From positions 1-17,553 of the forward strand of contig CAIOUK010000228.1 in the NCBI GenBank assembly GCA_903861445.1: a DNA stretch of 17,553 nucleotides. The letters are read 5' to 3'. Within the stretch, counting starts at the first letter, position 1. Every line of letters starts with the position of its first letter. Shown piece after piece: positions 1-6,645 of this stretch. Under the pieces are notes generated by a model. That model saw only the letters and a program-made list of their open reading frames with translations, had not been told where the DNA came from and ran no database searches. Source of the DNA: an uncultured Verrucomicrobia subdivision 3 bacterium (GTDB lineage Bacteria > Verrucomicrobiota > Verrucomicrobiia > Limisphaerales > UBA11358). A program made the translations under genes and the position numbers.

Positions 1-533
1 AGGAACGCATTACCTCGACCAAGAAGGGTTCCATCACGAGCTTCCAGGCCGTGTATGTGCCGGCGGACGACTTGACCGACCCCGCGCCGGCCACGACCTT
101 CGCGCATTTGGACGCGACCATCGTGCTCGAACGATCCATCGCGGAACTCGGCATTTTCCCCGCCGTGGATCCGCTGTCGTCCAGCTCCCGCGCGCTCGCG
201 CCGGAATTTGTCGGCCAGGAACATTACGACGTGGCGCGTGGCGTGCAGAAGGTTTTGCAGCGCTACAAAGATTTGCAGGACATCATCGCGATTCTCGGCA
301 TGGACGAACTTTCCGCCGAAGACAAGACGTCCGTCTATCGCGCCCGCAAAATCCAGCGTTTTCTGTCCCAGCCATTCACTGTCGCGCAGGTTTTCACCGG
401 CCGCGAAGGCAAGCAGGTTCCCGTCGCGGAAACCGTGCGCGCGTTCAAGGAAATCCTCGAAGGCAAGCACGACGACGTGCCGGAACAGAATTTCTACATG
501 AAGGGCGGCATTGACGAGATCAAAGAAAGCTAA
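1..533 (+). CDS. atpD: ATP synthase F1 subunit beta, 3' part (5' end outside window)
   Basis: The catalytic beta subunit of the F1 head of ATP synthase, which makes or hydrolyses ATP at the cytoplasmic face of the inner membrane. Only the last 176 codons are present; the reading frame is open from base 3 with no real start inside the window. Visible family landmarks are the YVPADDLTDPAP segment, the LERSIAELGIFPAVDPL segment, and the DELSAED sequence, which corresponds to the DELSEED loop that contacts the gamma subunit. The C-terminus ends in the usual helical bundle (FLSQPFTVAQVFTG). The nucleotide-binding P-loop lies upstream of the window. The stop codon overlaps the atpC start by one base (TAATG), so the two are probably translationally coupled. 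Identity is secure; nothing in this fragment looks damaged. Confidence 0.97.
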   Translation, partial: ERITSTKKGSITSFQAVYVPADDLTDPAPATTFAHLDATIVLERSIAELGIFPAVDPLSSSSRALAPEFVGQEHYDVARGVQKVLQRYKDLQDIIAILGMDELSAEDKTSVYRARKIQRFLSQPFTVAQVFTGREGKQVPVAETVRAFKEILEGKHDDVPEQNFYMKGGIDEIKES

Positions 534-943
534 TGGCTGCCACGCTCCAACTTGAAATCGTCACGCCGGAGGCGAAAGTCTTTTCCGCCGACGTGGAGAT
601 GGTGACGCTCACCGGCGTGGACGGCGAGATGGGCATTTATCCGCAGCATATGCCGGTGATGACGCAGCTCGCCGCCGGTGAAATCACCGCACGCAAGAAC
701 GGTCAAAATATCTACCTCGCCGTCGGCGAAGGTTTCGTGCAGATCACGGGCGAAAAGGTTTCGGTGCTGACGGACATGGCCATCAAGGCCGACGAGATTG
801 ACGAGGCGCGCGCGGCGGACGCGCAGCGAGCGGCCGAGACGCGGCTCGCGCAGAAGCTGACCGACGAGGAATCCGCGACGGTTCATGCCGCGCTCATCCA
901 CGCCACGACGCAGCTCAACGTGAAGCGCCGGCACAAGCACTAA
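533..943 (+). CDS. atpC: ATP synthase F1 subunit epsilon
   Basis: The epsilon subunit sits on the central stalk with gamma and can inhibit ATP hydrolysis through its C-terminal helices. The 136-residue length is normal. Residues 1-85 form the N-terminal beta-sandwich, with the family sequence LEIVTPEAKVFSADVEMV near the start and GEMGIYPQHMP around 31-41. Residues about 88-136 are charged and Ala-rich, as expected for the two regulatory helices (DEIDEARAADAQRAAETRLA). The ATG overlaps the atpD stop by one base, which fixes the start, and the atpD-atpC order is the standard operon end. A hairpin terminator follows 19 bases after the stop. The C-terminus ends in a basic KRRHKH tail. No Shine-Dalgarno is needed if translation is coupled. 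Confidence 0.97.
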   Translation: MAATLQLEIVTPEAKVFSADVEMVTLTGVDGEMGIYPQHMPVMTQLAAGEITARKNGQNIYLAVGEGFVQITGEKVSVLTDMAIKADEIDEARAADAQRAAETRLAQKLTDEESATVHAALIHATTQLNVKRRHKH

Positions 944-961
944 TCCTTTACGAAAACAACG

Positions 962-997
962 AACGGCGCGGAACTTTTTCCACGCCGTTTCGCTTTT
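962..997. terminator. Intrinsic terminator between convergent atpC and EamA gene
   Basis: Arms at 962-973 (AACGGCGCGGAA) and 978-989 (TTCCACGCCGTT) pair over 12 positions with a single C/A mismatch, closing a 4-base loop. A T-rich tail (TTTCGCTTTT) follows on the plus strand. On the opposite strand the sequence following the hairpin is also T-rich (complement of CGAAAAC). It therefore probably ends the ATP synthase transcript and may also stop the minus-strand transcript from the EamA gene. Confidence 0.8.
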
Positions 998-1038
998 GCC
1001 GGCGAATTGCCTCCGCCCGCCGCAACGACACGACGGGA

Positions 1039-1461
1039 TTATTTGCGGGCGATGACCAGCAGTCCGGCCACCATCAGGGCCGCGCCCGCCAGAGTGCGGA
1101 GGGTCAGCTGTTCCTTGAGGATGACGGCGGCGAGCAAAACGGCGACCACCATGCTGCCCTTGTCAATGAGCGCGACGGTGGAAACCTGCCCCTCCTTGAT
1201 GGCCTTGTAATAGAAGACCCACGAAAAAGCCGTGGTGAGGCCGGAGAGTCCGAGCCAGAGAAAATGGCTGCGGCCCAACGCCGCCAACTGGCTGCCGGGG
1301 ACGGTAACCGCCGCGAAGGCGAGCACAAAGACGAAGACAAAGCAGGTGCGCACGGCCAGCCCCAGTTCGCTGGAAATGCCCGCCAATCCCAGCTTGGCGA
1401 TCACCGAGGTGAACCCGGCAAACACCATGGAAATCAAGGCGTAGAGCATCCAAGTCTTCAT
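1039..1461 (-). CDS. Single-domain EamA/DMT-family small membrane transporter
   Basis: A 140-residue hydrophobic protein with one EamA (drug/metabolite transporter) repeat instead of the usual two. Hydrophobic helices are visible at about residues 4-24, 35-53, 66-85 and 103-138, the last stretch probably holding two. The family-like segments are the opening YALISMVFAGFTSVIAKLGL, the central FSWVFYYKAIKEGQVSTVALIDKGS, and the closing LKEQLTLRTLAGAALMVAGLL. This length and pattern match the single-repeat EamA proteins, which would need to dimerise to form a ten-helix transporter. The substrate cannot be told from sequence. It converges on atpC, sharing a terminator, and lies 76 bases downstream of another minus-strand small membrane gene. 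Its leader holds a 17-bp palindrome. Confidence 0.88.
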   Translation of the reverse strand: MKTWMLYALISMVFAGFTSVIAKLGLAGISSELGLAVRTCFVFVFVLAFAAVTVPGSQLAALGRSHFLWLGLSGLTTAFSWVFYYKAIKEGQVSTVALIDKGSMVVAVLLAAVILKEQLTLRTLAGAALMVAGLLVIARK

Positions 1462-1469
1462 GCTTGATT

Positions 1470-1486
1470 ATGGTTAATGCAACCAT
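1470..1486. promoter_or_regulatory. Short palindrome in the EamA gene leader, operator-like
   Basis: ATGGTT at 1470-1475 and AACCAT at 1481-1486 are perfect 6-base inverted repeats around a 5-base centre, ending 9 bases upstream of the EamA start codon on the minus strand. The size and spacing would suit a dimeric repressor or a small leader hairpin. There is no second copy in the window, so function is only a suggestion. Confidence 0.3.
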
Positions 1487-1537
1487 TTTGTCGCACTACA
1501 AATGTGAAACTAAACATACGGCTATAATCTAAATGCT

Positions 1538-1816
1538 TCACGCCTGCCTCCGACGCCAGCTATAAATACAAAACGAATAAATCAGACCCAATGGCATGCT
1601 GGCAATCAAAAATAGATACAGCCCGCTATAAAGATAAAACCCAACCACATGACCAACAGACGAATCAAAAAAAGTAGCTCGGAACTTCTCGCCAGATGGT
1701 ATGAAGTCAAATATGAGACAGATGAAACAAATCGCAAACCACAAAGCTAAAAAAACAGCGCCCAAAATCCCGCCAGCCTTCAGGCCAACTGCAAGCAGAT
1801 GTAAAAATCGGCGCAT
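1538..1816 (-). CDS. Hypothetical small membrane protein, AT-rich
   Basis: I do not recognise this 92-residue protein. Two or three membrane helices are visible: residues about 6-36 are almost entirely hydrophobic (LLAVGLKAGGILGAVFLALW, then ICFICLIF), and about 57-84 form a second hydrophobic block (VVGFYLYSGLYLFLIASMPL), ending in a basic WRRRQA tail that would sit in the cytoplasm. A short polar loop with SGEKFRATFFDSS lies between. By hand count the GC content of 1561-1800 is about 41 percent, far below the surrounding GC-rich genes, which suggests it arrived by transfer. Codon structure and membrane-protein logic support a real gene, but there is no family match or informative neighbour. 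Confidence 0.55.
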   Translation of the reverse strand: MRRFLHLLAVGLKAGGILGAVFLALWFAICFICLIFDFIPSGEKFRATFFDSSVGHVVGFYLYSGLYLFLIASMPLGLIYSFCIYSWRRRQA

Positions 1817-2087
1817 GACGTAGTATGCCTAACAGAGTATTGAAGTTTTGCAGCCTATCCGATGGCGGTTGAGCTTGCGGACGTTGGCAATGGCTGAATC
1901 CGCATTGGCTCGGCCGTTGGATCGCTGGCTGTTTTTCCCGAGTGGCACCATGGGTTTGACGTTATTTTCTGCCGGCATCGTTGTCGAGCAATAAAAAGCC
2001 GGAAGCTTTTTGCCGCCGGTAGAAGGAGACCGCTGTCTGTTGCCGTCAAAAATTGACACCGCCGCCGCGCGTCTTTAGGCTTAAACA
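1817..2087. other. Intergenic stretch between the small membrane gene and lolC
   Basis: About 270 bases with no gene I can support. Two overlapping minus-strand frames of 76-77 codons cross it, but they are polar, low in family-like features and lack start signals. It holds an AT-rich hairpin (arms AAAAAGC at 1993-1999 and GCTTTTT at 2005-2011, 5-base loop) with terminator character on both strands, although no gene ends here. It also holds a candidate promoter just ahead of lolC. Confidence 0.5.
2053..2081 (+). promoter_or_regulatory. Candidate sigma-70 promoter for lolCD
   Basis: A perfect -35 hexamer TTGACA at 2053-2058 is followed after 17 bases by TAGGCT at 2076-2081. The latter matches the -10 consensus only at its first, second and last positions. 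Transcription would start at about the lolC ATG (2088), giving a leaderless or nearly leaderless mRNA, which would agree with the absence of a Shine-Dalgarno sequence there. Confidence 0.35.
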
Positions 2088-3362
2088 ATGTCTCGACTGC
2101 CGTTTGAACTTTTCCTGGCGCTGCGTTATCTGCGGCCCAAACGGACTTTCGTCTCGGTCATCACGCTCATTTCCGTCCTCGGCGTGGCGCTTGGCGTGGC
2201 GGTGCTCATCATCGTGATCAGCGTGATGAGCGGGTTTGATCACGATTTGCGGGACAAAATTCTTGGCTTCAACGCGCACCTCACGGTTTCGCAGGCTGGC
2301 AGCACGCTGAAAAATTATGCCGCCGTGGCCGATAAAATTGCGCTGCATCCGGCGGTGAAAGGCGTTTCGCCCTTTGTTTTCGGGCCGGTGCTGGTGGAAA
2401 CGGAAGGCGATACGAATCGTCCCGCCCTGCAAGACGCACCGATGCTGCGCGGGATTGACCCGGTCGCCGAGAGTCGGGAGGGCCGCCTGTCGTCGAACAT
2501 CATTTCCGGAAAATTTGATTTGAGCGGCCGCGGTCTGATTGTCGGCGTGGATTTTGCGAGCGCTTTGCATTTGCGGGTGGGTGATCATCTTTCGGTTTAT
2601 TCCGCCCGTCAGATCAAGAAGATGAAGGCGGCGCACGACGCGAAAAAAGATGAGGCCATTCTGCCGGACGATTACGAAGTGCGCGGCATTTTTGATGCCG
2701 GCTATTACGAATACAACGCCCGCGTCATCGTCACCGCGCTCGATAACGCGCAGGATCTGTATGATTTGAACGACTCGGTTCACGGCCTGTTCGTGGTGTT
2801 GAACGATCCCTATCAGGCCGGCGTGGTGAAGGCGGAATTGAAATCCACGCTCGGCGAAAATTATTTCGTGACGACGTGGATGGAGCAGAGTTCCGGCATT
2901 CTCAACGCGCTGGTGGTGGAGAAGAATGTGATGTTTTACCTGCTGTTTTTCATCGTGCTGGTGGCGGCGTTGTGCATTTTGAGCGCGCAAATCACGTTCG
3001 TCATCCAGAAGACACGCGAGATCGGGATGCTCAAGGCGCTCGGCGCATCGAAGCTGCAAATCTCCAGCATTTTTCTAGGCCAGAGCGCCATCATCGGTGT
3101 CATCGGCGTGGCATCCGGTTACGGCTTGGGCATGCTGGCGGTGACGTATCGGAATGAATTTTTGCACTTCATGCGCAGCTCGACCGGCTGGGAATTGTTT
3201 CCGGCGTCCGTCTATGGTTTCGGCGAATTGCCCGCGCTCATCACGACGAGCGATGTGGCGGTGATTTGTATCGGCTCCTTTGTTATCTGTATTTTAGGCG
3301 GTCTGCTGCCGGCGGTGCGTGCCGGCAGCCTGAAACCTGTGGAGGCGCTACGTTATGAGTGA
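2088..3362 (+). CDS. lolC: Lipoprotein-releasing ABC transporter permease (LolC/LolE type)
   Basis: The inner-membrane permease of the Lol system, which extracts mature lipoproteins from the inner membrane for delivery to the outer membrane. The 424 residues show the expected layout: an N-terminal RYLRPKRTFVSVITLISV segment leading into helix 1 (about 22-48), a large periplasmic domain (about 50-275), then three C-terminal helices (about 281-305, 328-353 and 388-410). The cytoplasmic coupling segment QKTREIGMLKALGAS (307-321) and the closing PAVRAGSLKPVEALRYE are hallmark FtsX/MacB-LolC features. LolC and LolE cannot be distinguished here; a single permease probably works as a homodimer, as in LolF-type systems. 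The gene overlaps lolD by 8 bases. No Shine-Dalgarno precedes the ATG. Confidence 0.93.
   Translation: MSRLPFELFLALRYLRPKRTFVSVITLISVLGVALGVAVLIIVISVMSGFDHDLRDKILGFNAHLTVSQAGSTLKNYAAVADKIALHPAVKGVSPFVFGPVLVETEGDTNRPALQDAPMLRGIDPVAESREGRLSSNIISGKFDLSGRGLIVGVDFASALHLRVGDHLSVYSARQIKKMKAAHDAKKDEAILPDDYEVRGIFDAGYYEYNARVIVTALDNAQDLYDLNDSVHGLFVVLNDPYQAGVVKAELKSTLGENYFVTTWMEQSSGILNALVVEKNVMFYLLFFIVLVAALCILSAQITFVIQKTREIGMLKALGASKLQISSIFLGQSAIIGVIGVASGYGLGMLAVTYRNEFLHFMRSSTGWELFPASVYGFGELPALITTSDVAVICIGSFVICILGGLLPAVRAGSLKPVEALRYE
3341..3345 (+). promoter_or_regulatory. Shine-Dalgarno sequence for lolD
   Basis: GGAGG lies inside the 3' end of lolC, 9 bases ahead of the lolD ATG at 3355. It is one of the few clear ribosome binding sites in the window and supports the overlapping start. 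Confidence 0.6.
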
Positions 3363-4032
3363 ACCGCTACTGTCCGCGCGCGGACTCAAGAAAACCTACG
3401 TCATGGGCAAGCGCTCGCTCGAAGTCCTGCGCGGCGTGGATGTGACGATTGCGCGCGGCGATTTCGTGGCCTTGCGCGGCGCGTCTGGCACCGGTAAAAG
3501 CACGCTGCTGCATCTTATCGGTGGCCTCGACACGCCAAACGCGGGCGAAATTATTTTCGACGGCCGGAACCTGGCGACTTTTTCAGACCGGCAACTCACC
3601 GATTTCCGCAACCATCGTGTCGGTTTTGTTTTTCAAGCCTATCATCTGTTACCGGAACTGACGGCGCTGGAAAATGTCTGTTTGCCGGCACGCGTCGCCC
3701 GGATCAATGCCGGTCAGGCGGCGAAGCGGGCAGGGGAGTTGCTCGCTCGCGTCGGCCTGGCGGGGCGGCTGGACCACAAGTCGTCTGAACTTTCCGGCGG
3801 CGAGCAGCAGCGCGTCGCCATTGCCCGCGCACTCATCAATGAGCCGGAGTTATTGCTGGCCGATGAGCCAACCGGCAATCTGGATTCGCACACCGGCGCT
3901 GAAATCATGGAGCTACTCCAATCGCTGCGCACGGAAAAGCAAACCACATTAGTCATCGCCACTCACGATGCGAAGGTCGCCGCCGCTGCGCCGCGCGTGA
4001 TTCAACTGATAGACGGCTTGGTGGCCGGTTGA
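3355..4032 (+). CDS. lolD: Lipoprotein-releasing ABC transporter ATP-binding protein LolD
   Basis: The ATPase that powers lipoprotein release by the adjacent permease. All nucleotide-binding motifs are intact in the 225 residues: Walker A GASGTGKST at 42-50, Q-loop FQ ending at 94, ABC signature LSGGEQ at 146-151, Walker B LLLADEP at 166-172, D-loop NLDS at 175-178 and H-loop His204. The Q-loop region FVFQAYHLLPELTALENV is typical of the LolD/MacB/FtsE group. Paired with a LolC-type permease in overlapping genes, LolD is the best call; MacB-type export is the main alternative but normally fuses the ATPase to the permease. The protein lies on the cytoplasmic face of the inner membrane. Confidence 0.94.
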   Translation: MSEPLLSARGLKKTYVMGKRSLEVLRGVDVTIARGDFVALRGASGTGKSTLLHLIGGLDTPNAGEIIFDGRNLATFSDRQLTDFRNHRVGFVFQAYHLLPELTALENVCLPARVARINAGQAAKRAGELLARVGLAGRLDHKSSELSGGEQQRVAIARALINEPELLLADEPTGNLDSHTGAEIMELLQSLRTEKQTTLVIATHDAKVAAAAPRVIQLIDGLVAG

Positions 4033-4035
4033 CTT

Positions 4036-4695
4036 ATGTCACGCGATTACTGGGAGCACCGTTACCAAACCGGCGATATGCAATGGGAGAAGGGCGCGCC
4101 ATCGCCCGGCTTGGTGGATTTTTTGGCGGCTCACCCAAACATCAGTGGCGGCGATGCCTCCGTCGCCACACCATCTTTTGCGACGGGGGCGTCGCAGCCA
4201 CGCTGCAGCGTTTGCGTGCCCGGCTGCGGCACCGGACATGATGTCCGCGCCTTTGCCGCGGCTGGATTTGAGGCTTTTGGTTTCGACCTGGCGCCGAGTG
4301 CCATCCAGTTAGCCGAGGAAAAGACGAAAGCCGCCGGGCTATCTGCCAAGTTTCAACTGGCTGATTTTTTGCGCGACGAACCGCCGCGCAAGTTTGACTG
4401 GCTTTTTGAACACACCTTGTTCTGCGCCATTCATCCAGCCGAGCGCGATGATTATGTCCGCGCCGTGTTGCGCTGGCTCAAGCCGGGCGGAAATTATCTG
4501 GCGGTGAATTATCTTGATTGTGAGGGCGAACCGCCGTTTCCCGTCACGCGGGAAGAATTGCTGGCGCGCTTTTCGCTGCACTGCGAACTGCTGGCGGATT
4601 GGGTGCCGCGTTCGTATCCGAATCGCGAAGGCCGGGAACGGATGTTCTGGTGGTGCTTGCGCACGGCCACCCAGCGGACGGCCAACATTGATTAA
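4036..4695 (+). CDS. TPMT-family SAM-dependent methyltransferase
   Basis: A 219-residue class I methyltransferase of the thiopurine S-methyltransferase type. The N-terminal YWEHRYQTGDMQWEKGAPSP (5-24) is characteristic of the family. The SAM-binding motif I is CVPGCGTGHD at 60-69, followed by an acidic residue at the end of strand 2 (GFDLAPSA, 82-89), LADF (108-111), the EHTLFCAIHP segment (125-134) and the LRWLKPGGNYLAVNYL strand (145-160). Bacterial members methylate small thiols, selenium or tellurium compounds, or other soft nucleophiles; the natural substrate is unknown. The gene starts 3 bases after lolD and is probably co-transcribed. Odd feature: residues 37-56, a polar Ser/Ala/Gly-rich segment, are encoded by a palindromic repeat element and look like an insertion between the N-terminal helices and motif I. 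Confidence 0.85.
   Translation: MSRDYWEHRYQTGDMQWEKGAPSPGLVDFLAAHPNISGGDASVATPSFATGASQPRCSVCVPGCGTGHDVRAFAAAGFEAFGFDLAPSAIQLAEEKTKAAGLSAKFQLADFLRDEPPRKFDWLFEHTLFCAIHPAERDDYVRAVLRWLKPGGNYLAVNYLDCEGEPPFPVTREELLARFSLHCELLADWVPRSYPNREGRERMFWWCLRTATQRTANID
4145..4201. repeat. REPIN-like inverted pair of palindromic repeats inside the methyltransferase gene
   Basis: Two 22-base arms, 4145-4166 and 4180-4201, are reverse complements at 19 of 22 positions, separated by 13 bases. Each arm holds its own imperfect palindrome of the form GCGACGGRGGCRTCGC. Small hairpins are thus nested in one large hairpin, the layout of a REP doublet (REPIN). The element is exactly 57 bases, or 19 codons, and stays open in the methyltransferase frame, adding residues 37-56. 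Confidence 0.7.
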
Positions 4696-4721
4696 ACCGA
4701 TTTGACGGTTATTATTTTGCC

Positions 4722-5597
4722 ATGCTTGAAGATCGCGACTATATGCGGCAGCCAGAATATAATGACTCCGGCTGGCGACCGCGTTTCCAGCCGCGCTGGT
4801 CGGGGACGGTGGTGTTACTAGTAGTCAACCTGTTGGTTTTCGTTTTGTTGGAAATTAATAAGGCCTACAATTTGGAAGGCTTCTTAAAAGTCTTTAAATT
4901 TTGTGCGCTAAGCGACGAAGGGCTATCTCACGGATATATCTGGCAGTTTATTACCTTTCAGTTCTTACATATAGGCCGGTGGCATTTTGTGGGCAACATG
5001 CTGGCTCTGTTTTTTCTCGGCCGGGCGGTTGAGGGATTGATTGGCCGCAAGCGGTTCTTTTTGCTTTATATTACAAGCGGTATGATTGGTGGAGTTTTTC
5101 AGACCTTATTAGGTTTAATCTTTCCAAATATATTTGGCATACCTGTGGTGGGGTCTTCAGCAGGGGTATTTGGACTACTCGCGGCACTTGCAGTATTAGA
5201 GCCGACTGCTGAAATGCTGATGTTTTTCATCATACCAGTCAAAACAAAGCACCTTGTGTGGGTCGCCGTGGTTGTTGCTTTATTTTATATCATTGTTCCT
5301 GCTGAACCTGGTGTTGCGCACGCCGCGCACCTTGGCGGTATGGCAATGGGTTGGTTCTTCGTGCGGAAAATAATGCAAGGTGACTGGACACATTTGAGCG
5401 GCGCACTGCGTCCGGCAAAAAATAAATTATCGCGCCGCCCCAAGTTGGAACCGTTGGAGGAAAATCCGGTCGCCGATTTTGTGGTCAGCGAAGTGGATCC
5501 GATTCTCGACAAAATTTCCGCGAACGGCATCCAAAGCCTGACGGCGCGGGAACGCGCGGTGCTCGAGGCTGCGCGAAAAAAAATGGCTTCGCGCTAA
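4722..5597 (+). CDS. Rhomboid-family intramembrane serine protease
   Basis: A membrane-embedded serine protease that cleaves transmembrane segments of other proteins. In the 291 residues, helix 1 is about 28-44. The HxxxN motif (H88, N92) in helix 2 would form the oxyanion site, the nucleophile is Ser146 in GSSAGVFG (144-151), and the partner is His203 in AHAAHLGG. The usual GxSG is GSSA here, a conservative change also compatible with activity. About six helices span 28-215, followed by a cytoplasmic tail with a DPILDKISANGIQSLTARER segment (259-278), a short C-terminal motif found on some bacterial rhomboids. By hand count, 4861-5340 is only about 46 percent GC, poorer than both ends of the gene. 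The substrate is unknown. Confidence 0.9.
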   Translation: MLEDRDYMRQPEYNDSGWRPRFQPRWSGTVVLLVVNLLVFVLLEINKAYNLEGFLKVFKFCALSDEGLSHGYIWQFITFQFLHIGRWHFVGNMLALFFLGRAVEGLIGRKRFFLLYITSGMIGGVFQTLLGLIFPNIFGIPVVGSSAGVFGLLAALAVLEPTAEMLMFFIIPVKTKHLVWVAVVVALFYIIVPAEPGVAHAAHLGGMAMGWFFVRKIMQGDWTHLSGALRPAKNKLSRRPKLEPLEENPVADFVVSEVDPILDKISANGIQSLTARERAVLEAARKKMASR

Positions 5598-5612
5598 AGC
5601 CGCAATCACCTC

Positions 5613-6575
5613 ATGCCCAATCCCTCTCTTCGCCGCCGAGCCTTGCAAATGCTGGTGCTCTGCGCCCTGTTTTGGAGCTTCAGCTTTCCGGGTATGAAGG
5701 CGTTGCTGCTGATTCAACAGCAAATCCTGCCGGACGCCGGCAGTTGGTTTATTAGTTCGTTGAGCGTCGTGTCCCGGTTTTTGATCGCCGGCACCTTGAT
5801 GTTCTGCCTGTCCTGGACGGCGGTCAGAACCGTCAATCGTCTGGAAGTGGAGCAGGGGCTCTGGCTGGGATTGTTCACTGCCGGCGGGATTCTTTTGCAG
5901 ATGGATGGTCTGGCCTACACCTCGGCCTCGACGTCTGCCTTTTTGACCCAATTATATTGCGTCCTGATTCCGGTGTGGTTGGCGCTGCGCCGGAAACATT
6001 TTCCATCGCAAAAGATTTTCATCTGCGGCGCACTGGTGCTCATCGGCATGGCGGTGCTGGTGCGGTTGGACTTTCGCGATCTGAAGCTCGGGCGCGGCGA
6101 ACTGGAGACGGTGGCCGCCTCGGTGGTGTTTGTGGCGCAAATTCTTTGCCTGGAACATCCCCGCTTCCGAGGAAACCGTCCGCAATGCCTCACCACCATC
6201 ATGCTCTTTGCTTCCGGCCTATTCACGCTGCCCGTGCTGGCGCTGACGGCTCCCAGTGTGTCCGCATGTTTCCGGCTTTACACCTCGCTGCCGGCGTGCG
6301 GCTTGCTGGCGATGATTGTTCTTTTTTGCACGCTGGGGGCTTTCATTCTGATGAACCGCTGGCAGCATCACATTTCCGCCACCGAAGCCGGGTTGGTTTA
6401 CACCGCAGAACCGGTGTTTGCCAGCGTGCTGGCGCTGTTTCTGCCGGGAATCATTTCCGCGTGGGCCGGCATCAACTATCCAAACGAGACGTTGAGCGTG
6501 CCGCTGCTGGTGGGCGGCGGATTGATCACGGTGGCGAATGTGCTGCTGCAATCCCACTGGTTGGAAAAGAAATAG
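5613..6575 (+). CDS. EamA-family (DMT) transporter with two EamA repeats
   Basis: A 320-residue inner-membrane protein with about ten helices arranged as two EamA repeats, the standard drug/metabolite transporter layout. Family-like segments are the opening LQMLVLCALFWSFSFPGMKA (11-30), the end of repeat 1 at TSASTSAFLTQLYCVLIPVW (103-122), and the second-repeat signature TEAGLVYTAEPVFASVLALF (257-276). Such proteins export or import small metabolites such as amino acids; the substrate cannot be assigned. The gene follows the rhomboid gene by 15 bases on the same strand and is probably co-transcribed with it. No Shine-Dalgarno precedes the ATG. It is unrelated in architecture to the half-size EamA protein at 1039-1461, so the window carries both forms of the family. 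Confidence 0.9.
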   Translation: MPNPSLRRRALQMLVLCALFWSFSFPGMKALLLIQQQILPDAGSWFISSLSVVSRFLIAGTLMFCLSWTAVRTVNRLEVEQGLWLGLFTAGGILLQMDGLAYTSASTSAFLTQLYCVLIPVWLALRRKHFPSQKIFICGALVLIGMAVLVRLDFRDLKLGRGELETVAASVVFVAQILCLEHPRFRGNRPQCLTTIMLFASGLFTLPVLALTAPSVSACFRLYTSLPACGLLAMIVLFCTLGAFILMNRWQHHISATEAGLVYTAEPVFASVLALFLPGIISAWAGINYPNETLSVPLLVGGGLITVANVLLQSHWLEKK

Positions 6576-6645
6576 CCTTTGCTCTCGCCGGAAGGGACGC
6601 ACTTCCTGCTTTTTAATTCTTCGTTTTTCATTTTTAATGGACGGC

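Noticed and set aside
1828..1875. Possible integron attC site (GCCTAAC ... GTTGAGC)
   Set aside because: The two heptamers fit the core consensus but are only 48 bases apart end to end, shorter than known attC sites. They are not complementary to each other at two positions, and there is no internal stem between them.
1829..2088. Two overlapping minus-strand frames of 76-77 codons upstream of lolC
   Set aside because: Neither has a ribosome binding site, hydrophobic pattern or recognisable motif, and they overlap each other in different frames.
2046..3059. Minus-strand frame of 337 codons opposite lolC
   Set aside because: His- and Arg-rich antisense frame of a recognisable permease gene.
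4695..4710. Hairpin AACCG/CGGTT as a terminator between the methyltransferase and rhomboid genes
   Set aside because: The stem is only 5 base pairs and the following sequence is not a continuous T run.
6590..6620. Hairpin GGAAG/CTTCC with a T-rich tail between the EamA gene and purB
   Set aside because: A 5-base stem with a 7-base loop is too weak to claim as a terminator.
6538..6645. Upstream-extended purB start
   Set aside because: The extra 36 residues overlap the EamA gene end and have no counterpart in adenylosuccinate lyases, which begin close to the MITRYSRPEM sequence.
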